A stretch of 64,000 bases of DNA from Massilia sp. Mn16-1_5 (GTDB lineage: Bacteria > Pseudomonadota > Gammaproteobacteria > Burkholderiales > Burkholderiaceae_D), in NCBI RefSeq assembly GCF_004798585.1, contig NZ_PPXQ01000005.1, forward strand, positions 248,001 to 312,000, given 5' to 3'. The notes under the pieces were generated by a model. It ran no database searches. It was not told the origin of the DNA and saw only the letters and a list, made by a program, of their open reading frames with translations. This document shows positions 54,486 to 62,663 of the stretch, piece after piece. Both the position numbers and the translations under genes were made by a program. Numbering within the stretch: position 1 is the stretch's first letter; the number at the start of each line of letters is the position of its first letter.

Positions 54486-54654
54486 GCGGGATGAATGCCC
54501 AGTCGGCCAGATTGTAATCAGCCGATTATAGCGGCCGAACGCGCACCAAAAAAGCGCGCGGACGCCTACGGTAACCGGCTCATGCGGGGCGGGTGAAGCC
54601 TATGCGCGGTGCGTGAAAACGTAGGCGATTCGACAACACACCACGGCCCTGCCC

Positions 54655-55704
54655 TCAGGCGTCGCTCGAAAAACGGAAGCGCGATTCGGTGGCGTACGTC
54701 TCGCCGGGACGCAGGATCGTATTCGGGAAGGACGGCTGGTTCGGCGAATCGGGAAAATGCTGCGGCTCCAGGCAAAAACCGCTGCGGTAAGAGTAGCTGC
54801 GGCCCTTGCCCCCAAGCGAGCCGTCGAGGAAATTCCCGCTGTAGAACTGCACGCCCGGCTCCTGGGTGAACAGTTCCAGCACGCGGCCCGAACGCGGCTC
54901 GCGCACCCGCGCCGCCAGGCGCAGTGCACCCGGCGCTGCCCCGTTCAGGACGAAGCAGTGATCGTAGCCGCCGCCATGTTGCAGCTGCTCGTTCGGCGCA
55001 TCGATACGCGCACCGATCGGCGCCGGGCTGCGGAAATCGAAAGGCGTGCCGGCGACCGGCATCAGCGCCCCAGTCGGGATCAGGCTGGCATCGATCGGGA
55101 CGATATTGTCCGCATCGATCATCATCTCGTGACCGAGGATGTCGCCGCCTGCCGCGAGATTGAAATAACTGTGCTGGGTCAGGTTGACGGGCGTGGCGCG
55201 GTCGGTCACGGCCGAGAAGCGCACCACGATGGCGTTGTCCTCGCCGAGGCTGTAGCGCACGGTCGCATCCAGGTTACCCGGATAGCCCTGCTCCCCATCG
55301 ACGCTGCGGTAGTCCAGCACCAGCTCATTGCCCTCGATGCGCGAGCGCCACAGCACGCGGTCGAAGCCGGGCACGCCGCCGTGCAGGTGGTTCTTGCCGT
55401 TGTTGACCGGCAGCGTGTAGGCCTGGCCGTCGAGGCTGAAGCGGCCGCCGGCGATGCGGTTGCCGTAGCGGCCGATCAGGGCGCCGAAATACGGGCTGTC
55501 GCCGAGGTAGGGATCGAGCGTGTCGAAACCGAGCGCGACGTCGGCGAACACGCCGTCGCGGTCGGGCACGTGGATCTCGGTGATGATGCCGCCCAGGTCC
55601 AGGATCCTGACGCGCATGCCGGCCGCGTTGGCGAGCGTGAAGACCTGGACTTGCCGGCCGTCGGGCAGCCGGGCGAAGGGAGCTTGCTGGATGGGCGCTT
55701 GCAC
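54655..55704 (-). CDS. galM: Aldose 1-epimerase (mutarotase)
   Basis: 349 residues, interconverting alpha and beta galactose/glucose. RYGNRIAGGRF, NNGKNHLHGG and NLTQHSYFNLAAGG carry the conserved catalytic His pair; a catalytic Glu is expected in the C-terminal PGVQFYSGN region. The GTG at 55704 has AAGGA ten bases ahead; a GTG at 55749 is an alternative. Separate from the gal operon but in the same pathway. Confidence 0.93.
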   Translation of the reverse strand: MQAPIQQAPFARLPDGRQVQVFTLANAAGMRVRILDLGGIITEIHVPDRDGVFADVALGFDTLDPYLGDSPYFGALIGRYGNRIAGGRFSLDGQAYTLPVNNGKNHLHGGVPGFDRVLWRSRIEGNELVLDYRSVDGEQGYPGNLDATVRYSLGEDNAIVVRFSAVTDRATPVNLTQHSYFNLAAGGDILGHEMMIDADNIVPIDASLIPTGALMPVAGTPFDFRSPAPIGARIDAPNEQLQHGGGYDHCFVLNGAAPGALRLAARVREPRSGRVLELFTQEPGVQFYSGNFLDGSLGGKGRSYSYRSGFCLEPQHFPDSPNQPSFPNTILRPGETYATESRFRFSSDA

Positions 55705-55785
55705 TGTGTCGGGTCCTTGTCGTGGGCTGTCGTGATGCGATGCTAGCACGGGCCATGCTGCACACCGCGCAGGCTTGCGCGCATG

Positions 55786-55810
55786 AAAAAAGGCCCGCTT
55801 GCGCGGGCCT
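55786..55810 (-). terminator. Intrinsic terminator of chemoreceptor transcript
   Basis: On the minus strand AGGCCCGC (55810-55803) pairs with GCGGGCCT (55798-55791) around a four-base loop, followed by six U's (55791-55786). Confidence 0.85.
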
Positions 55811-55836
55811 GTCGAACACGGGTCAAGCGTGGCGGA

Positions 55837-57552
55837 TCAGAATTCTTCCCAGTCCGCTTCGCCCGCCGCGACCTTGGCCGCCGGCTTGGCGGCGGCCGCC
55901 TTGCGCACAGGCGCAGCTGGACGCTGGGCCGGACGTGCCAGTGCCGGGCGCGCGACGGCGGCAGCCGGTGCTGCAGCCGGTGCCACAGCCAATGCGGGCG
56001 CTGCGCCACCTTCGACCGTGAACACGCTGACCGCGCGCGTCAGGTGCGTAGCCTGCTCCTGCATCGACGCCGATGCCGCCGCCGCTTCCTCGACCAGGGC
56101 GGCGTTCTGCTGGGTGACCTGGTCCATCTGGGTAATGGCTTCGTTGATCTGCTCGATGCCGGCCGTCTGCTCCTGGCTGGCCGAGGTGATCTCGCTCATG
56201 ATGTCGGTGACGCGGCGCACGCTCTCGACAATTTCCTGCATTGTCGCGCCGGCCTCGCCGACCAGCTTGCCGCCTGCCTGCACGGCCTCGGTCGAGTCGT
56301 CGATCAGTCCCTTGATCTCCTTGGCCGCCGCTGCCGAACGCTGGGCCAGGTTGCGCACCTCGGTCGCCACGACCGCGAAGCCACGGCCCTGTTCGCCGGC
56401 GCGGGCCGCTTCCACGGCCGCGTTCAGGGCCAGGATGTTGGTCTGGAAGGCGATGCCGTCAATGACGCCGATGATGTCGGCGATCTTGCCGGACGAGCTG
56501 CTGATCTTGTCCATGGTGCCGACCACTTCGCCGATCACGCGTCCGCCACGCTCGGCCACGGTCGACGCCGCCTCGGCCAGGCTATTGGCCTGGCGTGCAT
56601 TGTCGGCGTTCTGCTTGACGGTCGAGGTCAGTTCTTCCATCGACGAGGCGGTCTCCTCGAGCGAGCCCGCCTGCTGTTCGGTACGGGCCGACAGGTCGAG
56701 GTTGCCCGCCGCGACTTCGTTCGATGCCGTGGTGATGGCTTCGGTGCCGCTGCGAACCGTCAGCACGGTGCGCACCAGGTTTTCATTCATCGTCTTCAGG
56801 GCTTGCAGCAGCTGGCCGGTTTCGTCGGTCGTATCGACCTCGATGCGGCTGGTGAGGTCGCCAGCGGCCACGGTATTGGCCAAGTCCAGTGCGCGCGCCA
56901 TCGGACGCGTGATCGAACGCGTGTTCCACCAGGCCACCAGGGCGGCCAGCGCCAGCGAAACGGCGGCCAGTATGATCATCATGGTGCGCGTGGACTCGTA
57001 GGTCGACTGGGCGTCCACCGCCGTCTTGCGCGCAAACTTGTCCTGCAGCGCCAGCTGGTCATTGACGGCATGCTTCAGGTCGGACAGGATCGGGCGCATC
57101 ACCTCCTTCAGGTAGCGCCGCGCTTCCGTTTCATCGCCGCTGCCGATGATCTTGACCAGTTCTTCCTGGCCCTTGATGTAGCGATCGTGGGCGGCCAGCA
57201 TGCGATCGTGCAGTGCCAGCGCCTCCGGGTAGCGCAGGCCTTTGCGCAGCTTGTCGAGGTTTTCCTGTGCCAGGCGGCGCGACGAGGCGATTTCATCGAG
57301 CTGCTTCTGGCGGTCGGCGGGGTCCGCGTTCAGCATCATGTTGCGTAGAGCAATGGCCACGTCGTTGACTTCGGAGAGGATGGTATTCACGGCGACAATG
57401 TTCGGCAGGCGGCTATTGGCGAGTTCGGCCGTGCCGTCGTTGACTTTGCCGAGCATGTTGATGCTGAAGGTCTGGATGGCGACCAGGATGACGCACAGGG
57501 CGCCGAAGCCGAGCGCGAGGCGCTTGGCGATTTTCAGGTTTGCGAGTTTCAT
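55837..57552 (-). CDS. Methyl-accepting chemotaxis protein
   Basis: 571 residues. Membrane helix at about 10-32, a periplasmic four-helix-type sensor to about 190, a second helix (MMIILAAVSLALAALVAWW), HAMP, and a cytosolic signalling domain with the hairpin tip GIAFQTNILALNAAVEAARAGEQGRGFAVVA. The tail is a long Ala/Pro linker ending in DWEEF, a pentapeptide that tethers CheR/CheB in many receptors. Follows cheW in the same operon by 25 bases. Confidence 0.95.
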   Translation of the reverse strand: MKLANLKIAKRLALGFGALCVILVAIQTFSINMLGKVNDGTAELANSRLPNIVAVNTILSEVNDVAIALRNMMLNADPADRQKQLDEIASSRRLAQENLDKLRKGLRYPEALALHDRMLAAHDRYIKGQEELVKIIGSGDETEARRYLKEVMRPILSDLKHAVNDQLALQDKFARKTAVDAQSTYESTRTMMIILAAVSLALAALVAWWNTRSITRPMARALDLANTVAAGDLTSRIEVDTTDETGQLLQALKTMNENLVRTVLTVRSGTEAITTASNEVAAGNLDLSARTEQQAGSLEETASSMEELTSTVKQNADNARQANSLAEAASTVAERGGRVIGEVVGTMDKISSSSGKIADIIGVIDGIAFQTNILALNAAVEAARAGEQGRGFAVVATEVRNLAQRSAAAAKEIKGLIDDSTEAVQAGGKLVGEAGATMQEIVESVRRVTDIMSEITSASQEQTAGIEQINEAITQMDQVTQQNAALVEEAAAASASMQEQATHLTRAVSVFTVEGGAAPALAVAPAAAPAAAVARPALARPAQRPAAPVRKAAAAKPAAKVAAGEADWEEF

Positions 57553-57577
57553 GAAATGGCTTGAGAAATGGATGAAA

Positions 57578-58072
57578 TCAGGCTGCCAGGAGCTGCGTGT
57601 CGGAGGTGCCCGAGACCAGGCCCATCTCGGGCGCCATCATCAGGCGTTCGATATCGAGCAGGATCAGCATGCGGTCGCCGACCGTGCCGAGACCATGCAG
57701 GCATTCGGCGTCGATGCTGCCGCCCAGTGCGGGAGCAGGACGCACCTGCTCGGGCGCCAGGGTCACGACGTCGGAGACGCCGTCCACCACCATGCCGATC
57801 ACGTGTTGTCCGATGTTCAGGATGATGACGACGGTCAGGCTGTCGTAGCGCACCTGGCCCAGGTTGAAGCGCAGGCGCATGTCGACGATCGGCACGATCT
57901 GGCCGCGCAGGTTGAGGACGCCCAGCAGCCATTCCGGCGCGTTGGCAATGCGGGTGGGGACTTCATAGCCGCGGATCTCCTGTACCGTCAGGATGCCGAT
58001 GCCATACTCTTCCGCCCCGAGGCGGAACGACAATACTTCGATATCGGTCTGTTTACTGCTTGCTTCGACCAC
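57578..58072 (-). CDS. cheW: CheW chemotaxis coupling protein
   Basis: 164 residues from a GTG at 58072 that has GGAG six bases ahead; an ATG at 58090 is an alternative start without a site. The CheW beta-barrel is intact (VLSFRLGAEEYGIGILTVQEIRGYEVPTRIANAPEWLLGVLNLRGQIVPIVDMR). It links receptors to CheA. Cotranscribed with the chemoreceptor; the rest of the chemotaxis genes are elsewhere. Confidence 0.93.
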   Translation of the reverse strand: MVEASSKQTDIEVLSFRLGAEEYGIGILTVQEIRGYEVPTRIANAPEWLLGVLNLRGQIVPIVDMRLRFNLGQVRYDSLTVVIILNIGQHVIGMVVDGVSDVVTLAPEQVRPAPALGGSIDAECLHGLGTVGDRMLILLDIERLMMAPEMGLVSGTSDTQLLAA

Positions 58073-58373
58073 GTTAACTCCATAAATCATTGAGGCCGTA
58101 CACAGGCCAATGTTGAATCAAAAAAAGGCAAATTGCCACAAGGAAAGTATATTACGGCCCAGAATCAGCAAAATCGATAGATGTTTGTTAACTCTGGTCA
58201 AAAATATGTGAAATTTTGCACCGTTTTGGCGCAAACGCGACAGAGTTGTCTTTCCGTCGTTCCGCTCCAAAAAAGCGCACACAGCTTCCCATGGCGCCGA
58301 TCTGCTACAGTCTCGGGAACCTTCGTTACATGCACGATGCGTAGCTTGCCGGGCGCATCCGCACCAGGAACCC

Positions 58374-60236
58374 ATGCCAGCAGCCAGCCCACCACCCGAC
58401 GAACTCGAACGCCAGCAACTGCTCAGGTCACTCGACCTGCTCGATACCGAGGAAGAGGAAGTCTTCGACCGCGTGACCCGGCTGGTGAGCCGCCTGTTGA
58501 AGGTGCCGATTGCCCTGTTCTCTCTGGTCGACGAGAACCGCCAGTGGTTCAAGTCGCGCGTCGGCCTGGATGTGATGGAAACACCGCGCGAACAGGCCTT
58601 CTGCGCCCACGCGATCCTGCAGGACCAGCCGCTGGTGGTGGCCGACGCCAGCAGCGACGAACGCTTCGCCGACAATCCGCTCGTCACCGGCATCCCGAAC
58701 ATCCGTTTCTATGCCGGCGTGCCGATCCGCTCGAGCGGCGGCCTGCCGATCGGCACCCTGTGCGCGATCGACGACAAGGCGCGCGTGCTGAGCGCCGACG
58801 AGCTGTGCGTCATGATCGACCTGGCCGACATCGTGCAGAAGGAAGTGCAATACCGCGAGCGGCTGGCGGTGGCCGGACGTCATGTGCTGCGTTCGCAGTC
58901 GGTCCTGAACGCCAGCGAAGCGCGCTTCCGTTCGATTTTCGACCTGGCCAGCATCGGGATCGCGCTGGTTTCGCCGGTGGGCGGCTGGGTCAGCGTGAAC
59001 CGCGAACTGTCCAGGATGCTCGGCTATGCGCCCGAGGAACTGCAGCGCCTGACCTTCCAGCGGATCACCCATCCCGAGGACCTCGACCTCGACCTCGACC
59101 TGCTGGCGCAGCTGCGCAGCGGCGAGCTGGAGCGGTACACCCTGGAGAAGCGCTACATCCGCAAGGACGGCGCACTGGTCTGGGCGAATCTGGATGTCAG
59201 CGCCAAGCGCAACGAGGCCGGCGAGATCGAATACTTCATCGCCGTGATCAAGGACATCAACGCCCAGAAAGAGGCGGAAGCGGCCCTCAGCACGCTGCAT
59301 GCCGACCTGGAAGCGCGCGTGGCCGCGCGCACCGAGGAACTGCACGAGCGCGAGCTGGAACTGCGCAGCGTGATCGAGAATGCGAACGACGCCTACATCG
59401 GCCTGGACCAGGCCGGCGTGGTCACAGTCTGGAACCGGGCGGCCGAGCAGACCTTCGGCTATACGGCGCTGGAAGCGATCGGCGTTTCGCTCGACCGCCT
59501 GATCATTCCCGACACGCTGACCGGCGCCCACCGCGAGGGCATGCTGCGCTACGTCACGACCGGGATGTCGACGGTGCTGGGCAAGCGCCTCGAACTGCCG
59601 GCGGTGCGCAAGGACGGCTCGTCGCTGATCGTCGAACTGCGCATGAGCGTCCTCGAACTGCACGGGCAGAAGATGTTCAGCGCCTTCCTGCACGACATCT
59701 CGGAACGCAAGGAAGCCGAGGCGCGGCGCGAGTACGAAAGCCGGCACGACATGCTGACCAATTTGCTGAACCGGCGCGCCATGCTCGAGATGCTACCCAT
59801 CGCGCAGGCCCGCGCCGCCCGCAACGGCAAGAGCATGGCCCTGCTGTTCATCGACCTGGACGGCTTCAAGGCCGTCAACGACGACTTCGGCCACGATGCC
59901 GGCGACACGGTGCTGCGCGCGGTCGCAAGCCGCCTGCAGGACGTGGTCCGTAAAACCGACAGTGTGTTCCGCCTGGCCGGCGACGAGTTCACGGTGCTGC
60001 TCGAATCGATGAGCGACACCTTCGGCGATGCGCGCCAGGTGGCGGACAAGATCACCGCCGAGGTGGCCCGCCCGGTAGCGCTCGACGGCGCCAGCGCCGG
60101 CGTCGGCGCCAGTATCGGCCTGGCCGTCTTTACACCGGACGGCAAGGCCAGCGCCGAAGACCTGATCAAGGAAGCGGACCGCCAGATGTACGAAGCCAAG
60201 CGCGCCGGCAAGGGCCAGGTCTACCCGCTTCCCTGA
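58374..60236 (+). CDS. GAF-PAS-PAS diguanylate cyclase
   Basis: 620 residues, soluble. GAF domain (about 20-170), two PAS domains (about 180-300 and 330-450) joined by a coiled coil, and GGDEF (about 460-618). The active site reads AGDEF, a common functional variant, and an inhibitory RxxD (RKTD) precedes it by five residues. AGGA lies before the ATG. Makes c-di-GMP, probably under redox or small-ligand control. Confidence 0.92.
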   Translation: MPAASPPPDELERQQLLRSLDLLDTEEEEVFDRVTRLVSRLLKVPIALFSLVDENRQWFKSRVGLDVMETPREQAFCAHAILQDQPLVVADASSDERFADNPLVTGIPNIRFYAGVPIRSSGGLPIGTLCAIDDKARVLSADELCVMIDLADIVQKEVQYRERLAVAGRHVLRSQSVLNASEARFRSIFDLASIGIALVSPVGGWVSVNRELSRMLGYAPEELQRLTFQRITHPEDLDLDLDLLAQLRSGELERYTLEKRYIRKDGALVWANLDVSAKRNEAGEIEYFIAVIKDINAQKEAEAALSTLHADLEARVAARTEELHERELELRSVIENANDAYIGLDQAGVVTVWNRAAEQTFGYTALEAIGVSLDRLIIPDTLTGAHREGMLRYVTTGMSTVLGKRLELPAVRKDGSSLIVELRMSVLELHGQKMFSAFLHDISERKEAEARREYESRHDMLTNLLNRRAMLEMLPIAQARAARNGKSMALLFIDLDGFKAVNDDFGHDAGDTVLRAVASRLQDVVRKTDSVFRLAGDEFTVLLESMSDTFGDARQVADKITAEVARPVALDGASAGVGASIGLAVFTPDGKASAEDLIKEADRQMYEAKRAGKGQVYPLP

Positions 60237-60242
60237 CTGGAT

Positions 60243-61871
60243 TCAGCGCTTGACGCTGCCGAAGGCATCGCCCGCCTTCCACGTCGGCATGGCCGGCGCA
60301 TTCGCCACCGCATAGCCCAGGTTCAGCGTGAACTGGGCCTGCTGCGTCATGCCCGACAGGTCCCAGTCCGCGTGGTACTCGTCCGTCACCTGGTGGTAGT
60401 CACCCTTGTAGCCGACCATGGCGGCGCTCGCGTGGGCCTGGTCGTGCTCGAAGGTGAAATGGCCGTCGCCCGAGAACACGGCCGAGCCGACATTGAAGGC
60501 CGGGACGCCGGCCTTGGCAAAATTGAAGTGGTCGGCGCGGAAGTAGGCGCCCGAGAGGTCGGGAATGGTCGGGGCCAGTTTGAGGCCCATCTTCTTCGCC
60601 ACCTGGGCCGCGGTGCCGTACAGGCTGCTGCGCTCGGCGCCGGGCACGCCGATGTCGCGGGTACGCCCGACGAAGTTCAGGCTGTCGAGGTTGAGGTCGG
60701 CGGCGGTTTTCGACAGCGGCACGACCGGATTGGCGACGTAGCCGGCGCTGCCCAGCAGCCCCTGCTCTTCGGCGGCCGGCCACAGGAAGACCTGGGTGCG
60801 GCGCGCCGGCTTGCGCACCGCCTCGGCCGCCATCGCCAGCAGCGCGGCGCTGCCGGTGGCGTTGTCGACGGCGCCGTTGAAGATGCGGTCATGCCCTTCC
60901 GGCAGGTTCTGGTCGATGCCGAAATGGTCCCAGTGCGCCGAGTAGACGACGGCCTGCTCCTTCAGTTTCGGGTCGGTCCCGGGCACGATGCCGACCACAT
61001 TGTATTCCTCGACCTGGCGGATTGCCGATTTCACGGCCACGCGGGCGCGCGTCTTGAGGTCGACCGGAGAGAAGTCGCGGCGTTCGGCGCGGGCGCGCAG
61101 CTGGTCGAGGTCGAAGCCGGCGCTTGCGAACAGCATGCGCGCCATGTCTTCGTGCAGCCAGCCCTCGATGCGGTTGCCCTGGCCGGCCAGGTGGAAGCGC
61201 TCGTGCGAAAAACTGTTGGCCGGCACGCTCCAGGCGTAGGAAGCCGAGGGCGTCGTGTGGATCAGCAGCGCGCCGGCCGCGCCGCGGCGCACGGCTTCCT
61301 CGAACTTGTACAGCCAGCGGCCATACCAGGTGTAGGCCTTGCCGGCGAAGCGCTGCGGCTCTTCGCCCGTCGGCTGCGGGTCGTTGACCATCATGACCAG
61401 GATCTTGCCCTTGACGTCGACGCCCTTGTAGTCGTCCCACTTCTCTTCCGGCGCGCTGACGCCGTAGCCGACGAAGACCAGCGGCGCGTCGAAGGCGACA
61501 TCCGTCTGCCCGCTGGCCGTGCCGAACACGATGCCTTCGCCGATCTTCGGATCGAGACGCTTGCCTCCGGCCTCGAAGCTGACCGCGCTGCCCGGCAGCA
61601 GGCGCGTGCCTTCGATCGCGACCTTCTGGCGGTAGCCGCCACCCGGCATCGGCTTCAGGCCGAGCGCAGCGGCCTGGGTCTCGAGATAGCGCACCGTCAG
61701 CGCGCCGCCGCGCTGGCCGGTGCCGCGTCCTTCGAGCAGGTCGTCGGCCAGGAAGGACAGGTGGGCGCGCAGTGCCGCTTCGGAGACGGCGGGCGCTTCC
61801 TGCGCGAAAGCACTGCAGGACAGGCTGAAAGCGGCGCAGGCGGCCGCATGGATCGGGGAACGAAGGCGCAT
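60243..61871 (-). CDS. M28 family zinc peptidase, exported
   Basis: 542 residues with a signal peptide (1-23, ending AFAQ). A PA domain (about 120-200) is inserted before the peptidase domain. Metal-site motifs include SAHWDHFG, DNATGSAAL, AAEEQGLLGS and the later Asp and His (LNLDS; YHQVTDEY). Aminopeptidase-like, probably periplasmic or secreted. Confidence 0.93.
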   Translation of the reverse strand: MRLRSPIHAAACAAFSLSCSAFAQEAPAVSEAALRAHLSFLADDLLEGRGTGQRGGALTVRYLETQAAALGLKPMPGGGYRQKVAIEGTRLLPGSAVSFEAGGKRLDPKIGEGIVFGTASGQTDVAFDAPLVFVGYGVSAPEEKWDDYKGVDVKGKILVMMVNDPQPTGEEPQRFAGKAYTWYGRWLYKFEEAVRRGAAGALLIHTTPSASYAWSVPANSFSHERFHLAGQGNRIEGWLHEDMARMLFASAGFDLDQLRARAERRDFSPVDLKTRARVAVKSAIRQVEEYNVVGIVPGTDPKLKEQAVVYSAHWDHFGIDQNLPEGHDRIFNGAVDNATGSAALLAMAAEAVRKPARRTQVFLWPAAEEQGLLGSAGYVANPVVPLSKTAADLNLDSLNFVGRTRDIGVPGAERSSLYGTAAQVAKKMGLKLAPTIPDLSGAYFRADHFNFAKAGVPAFNVGSAVFSGDGHFTFEHDQAHASAAMVGYKGDYHQVTDEYHADWDLSGMTQQAQFTLNLGYAVANAPAMPTWKAGDAFGSVKR

Positions 61872-62055
61872 GGGATGGTGTCGTCGGTGATTGAAAAGAC
61901 GACACCATGTTACCGCACGGCTTCAGGCGCACGAAGCGCCATGCAAGCGGCCAGATGACTGGCACGGCGGCCTGGCACGGCAGAGGTCAACTTTCCGCCG
62001 CTAAAACAAGGGCCTGGTCCACGACGCATGTTCGTGGTCAGGATGGAAGTAAGGC

Positions 62056-62442
62056 TCAGCGCTGGTCGTCGTCCTTCAGACCGCGACGGCTGGCGTCGTC
62101 ATACTGCTGTTGCGAACCGCCACGGGTATTGCTGGCCTGGTTATCGGCCTGGCTGGCGCCGCTCTGCTTGTTGCCGGCGCTGCCGGATTGGTTGTTGCGC
62201 ACGCTCTGCTGGCTCATCGAGTCGTCCTTGGGATTGCGCAAATTGCCGCCTTGCTGGCTTCCCTGATTGACTTGATTGCCGCGCTGCTGGTCCAGATTGC
62301 CGCTCTGCTGGCTTCCCTGGTTGACTTGATTACCGCGTTGCTGGTCCAGATTGCCGCTTTGCTGGCTTCCCTGGTCGACTTGATTGCTGCGCTGGTTATC
62401 CAGATTGCCGCCTTTGTTGCCGCTTTGGTTGTTCGCTACCAT
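62056..62442 (-). CDS. Asn/Gln/Gly-rich repeat protein
   Basis: 128 residues with AGGAGG before the ATG. The first half has about three copies of an 18-residue unit (consensus QSGNLDQQRGNQVNQGSQ) encoded by near-identical 54-base repeats; the second half is a non-repetitive Gln/Ser/Asn-rich tail. No signal peptide or hydrophobic core, so it is likely disordered. Family not recognised. Confidence 0.75.
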   Translation of the reverse strand: MVANNQSGNKGGNLDNQRSNQVDQGSQQSGNLDQQRGNQVNQGSQQSGNLDQQRGNQVNQGSQQGGNLRNPKDDSMSQQSVRNNQSGSAGNKQSGASQADNQASNTRGGSQQQYDDASRRGLKDDDQR

Positions 62443-62663
62443 TGCTGCCTCCTGTTATCAAGTAATCCCACGCTCGTTCGGCAGGACAGGCGACCATGCT
62501 ATTCAGCACAGCCTCTCCGGGCCACTCTGACCCGGCCGTCGCCGGGTAAGAATATGCTTTATAGCCCTGTAGGATCAGTCTTTCGATCCCACGTAAATGT
62601 TCTTGCAGGAACGTTCACCGTGAGGGCACACGTGTCGGCCCGCCGGCGGCGCATCCGCCGCGG

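Noticed and set aside
51864-54494. 876-codon plus-strand frame opposite the hybrid histidine kinase
   Set aside because: Antisense of a fully motif-supported kinase; its translation is low-complexity His/Gln/Arg-rich.
58122-58140. Terminator-like hairpin with U-tract in the cheW leader
   Set aside because: Stem is only four pairs with a very short loop; too weak to claim.
58091-58373. Sigma-28 (FliA) promoter for the chemotaxis genes
   Set aside because: No TAAA-N15-GCCGATAA-like sequence in the gap.
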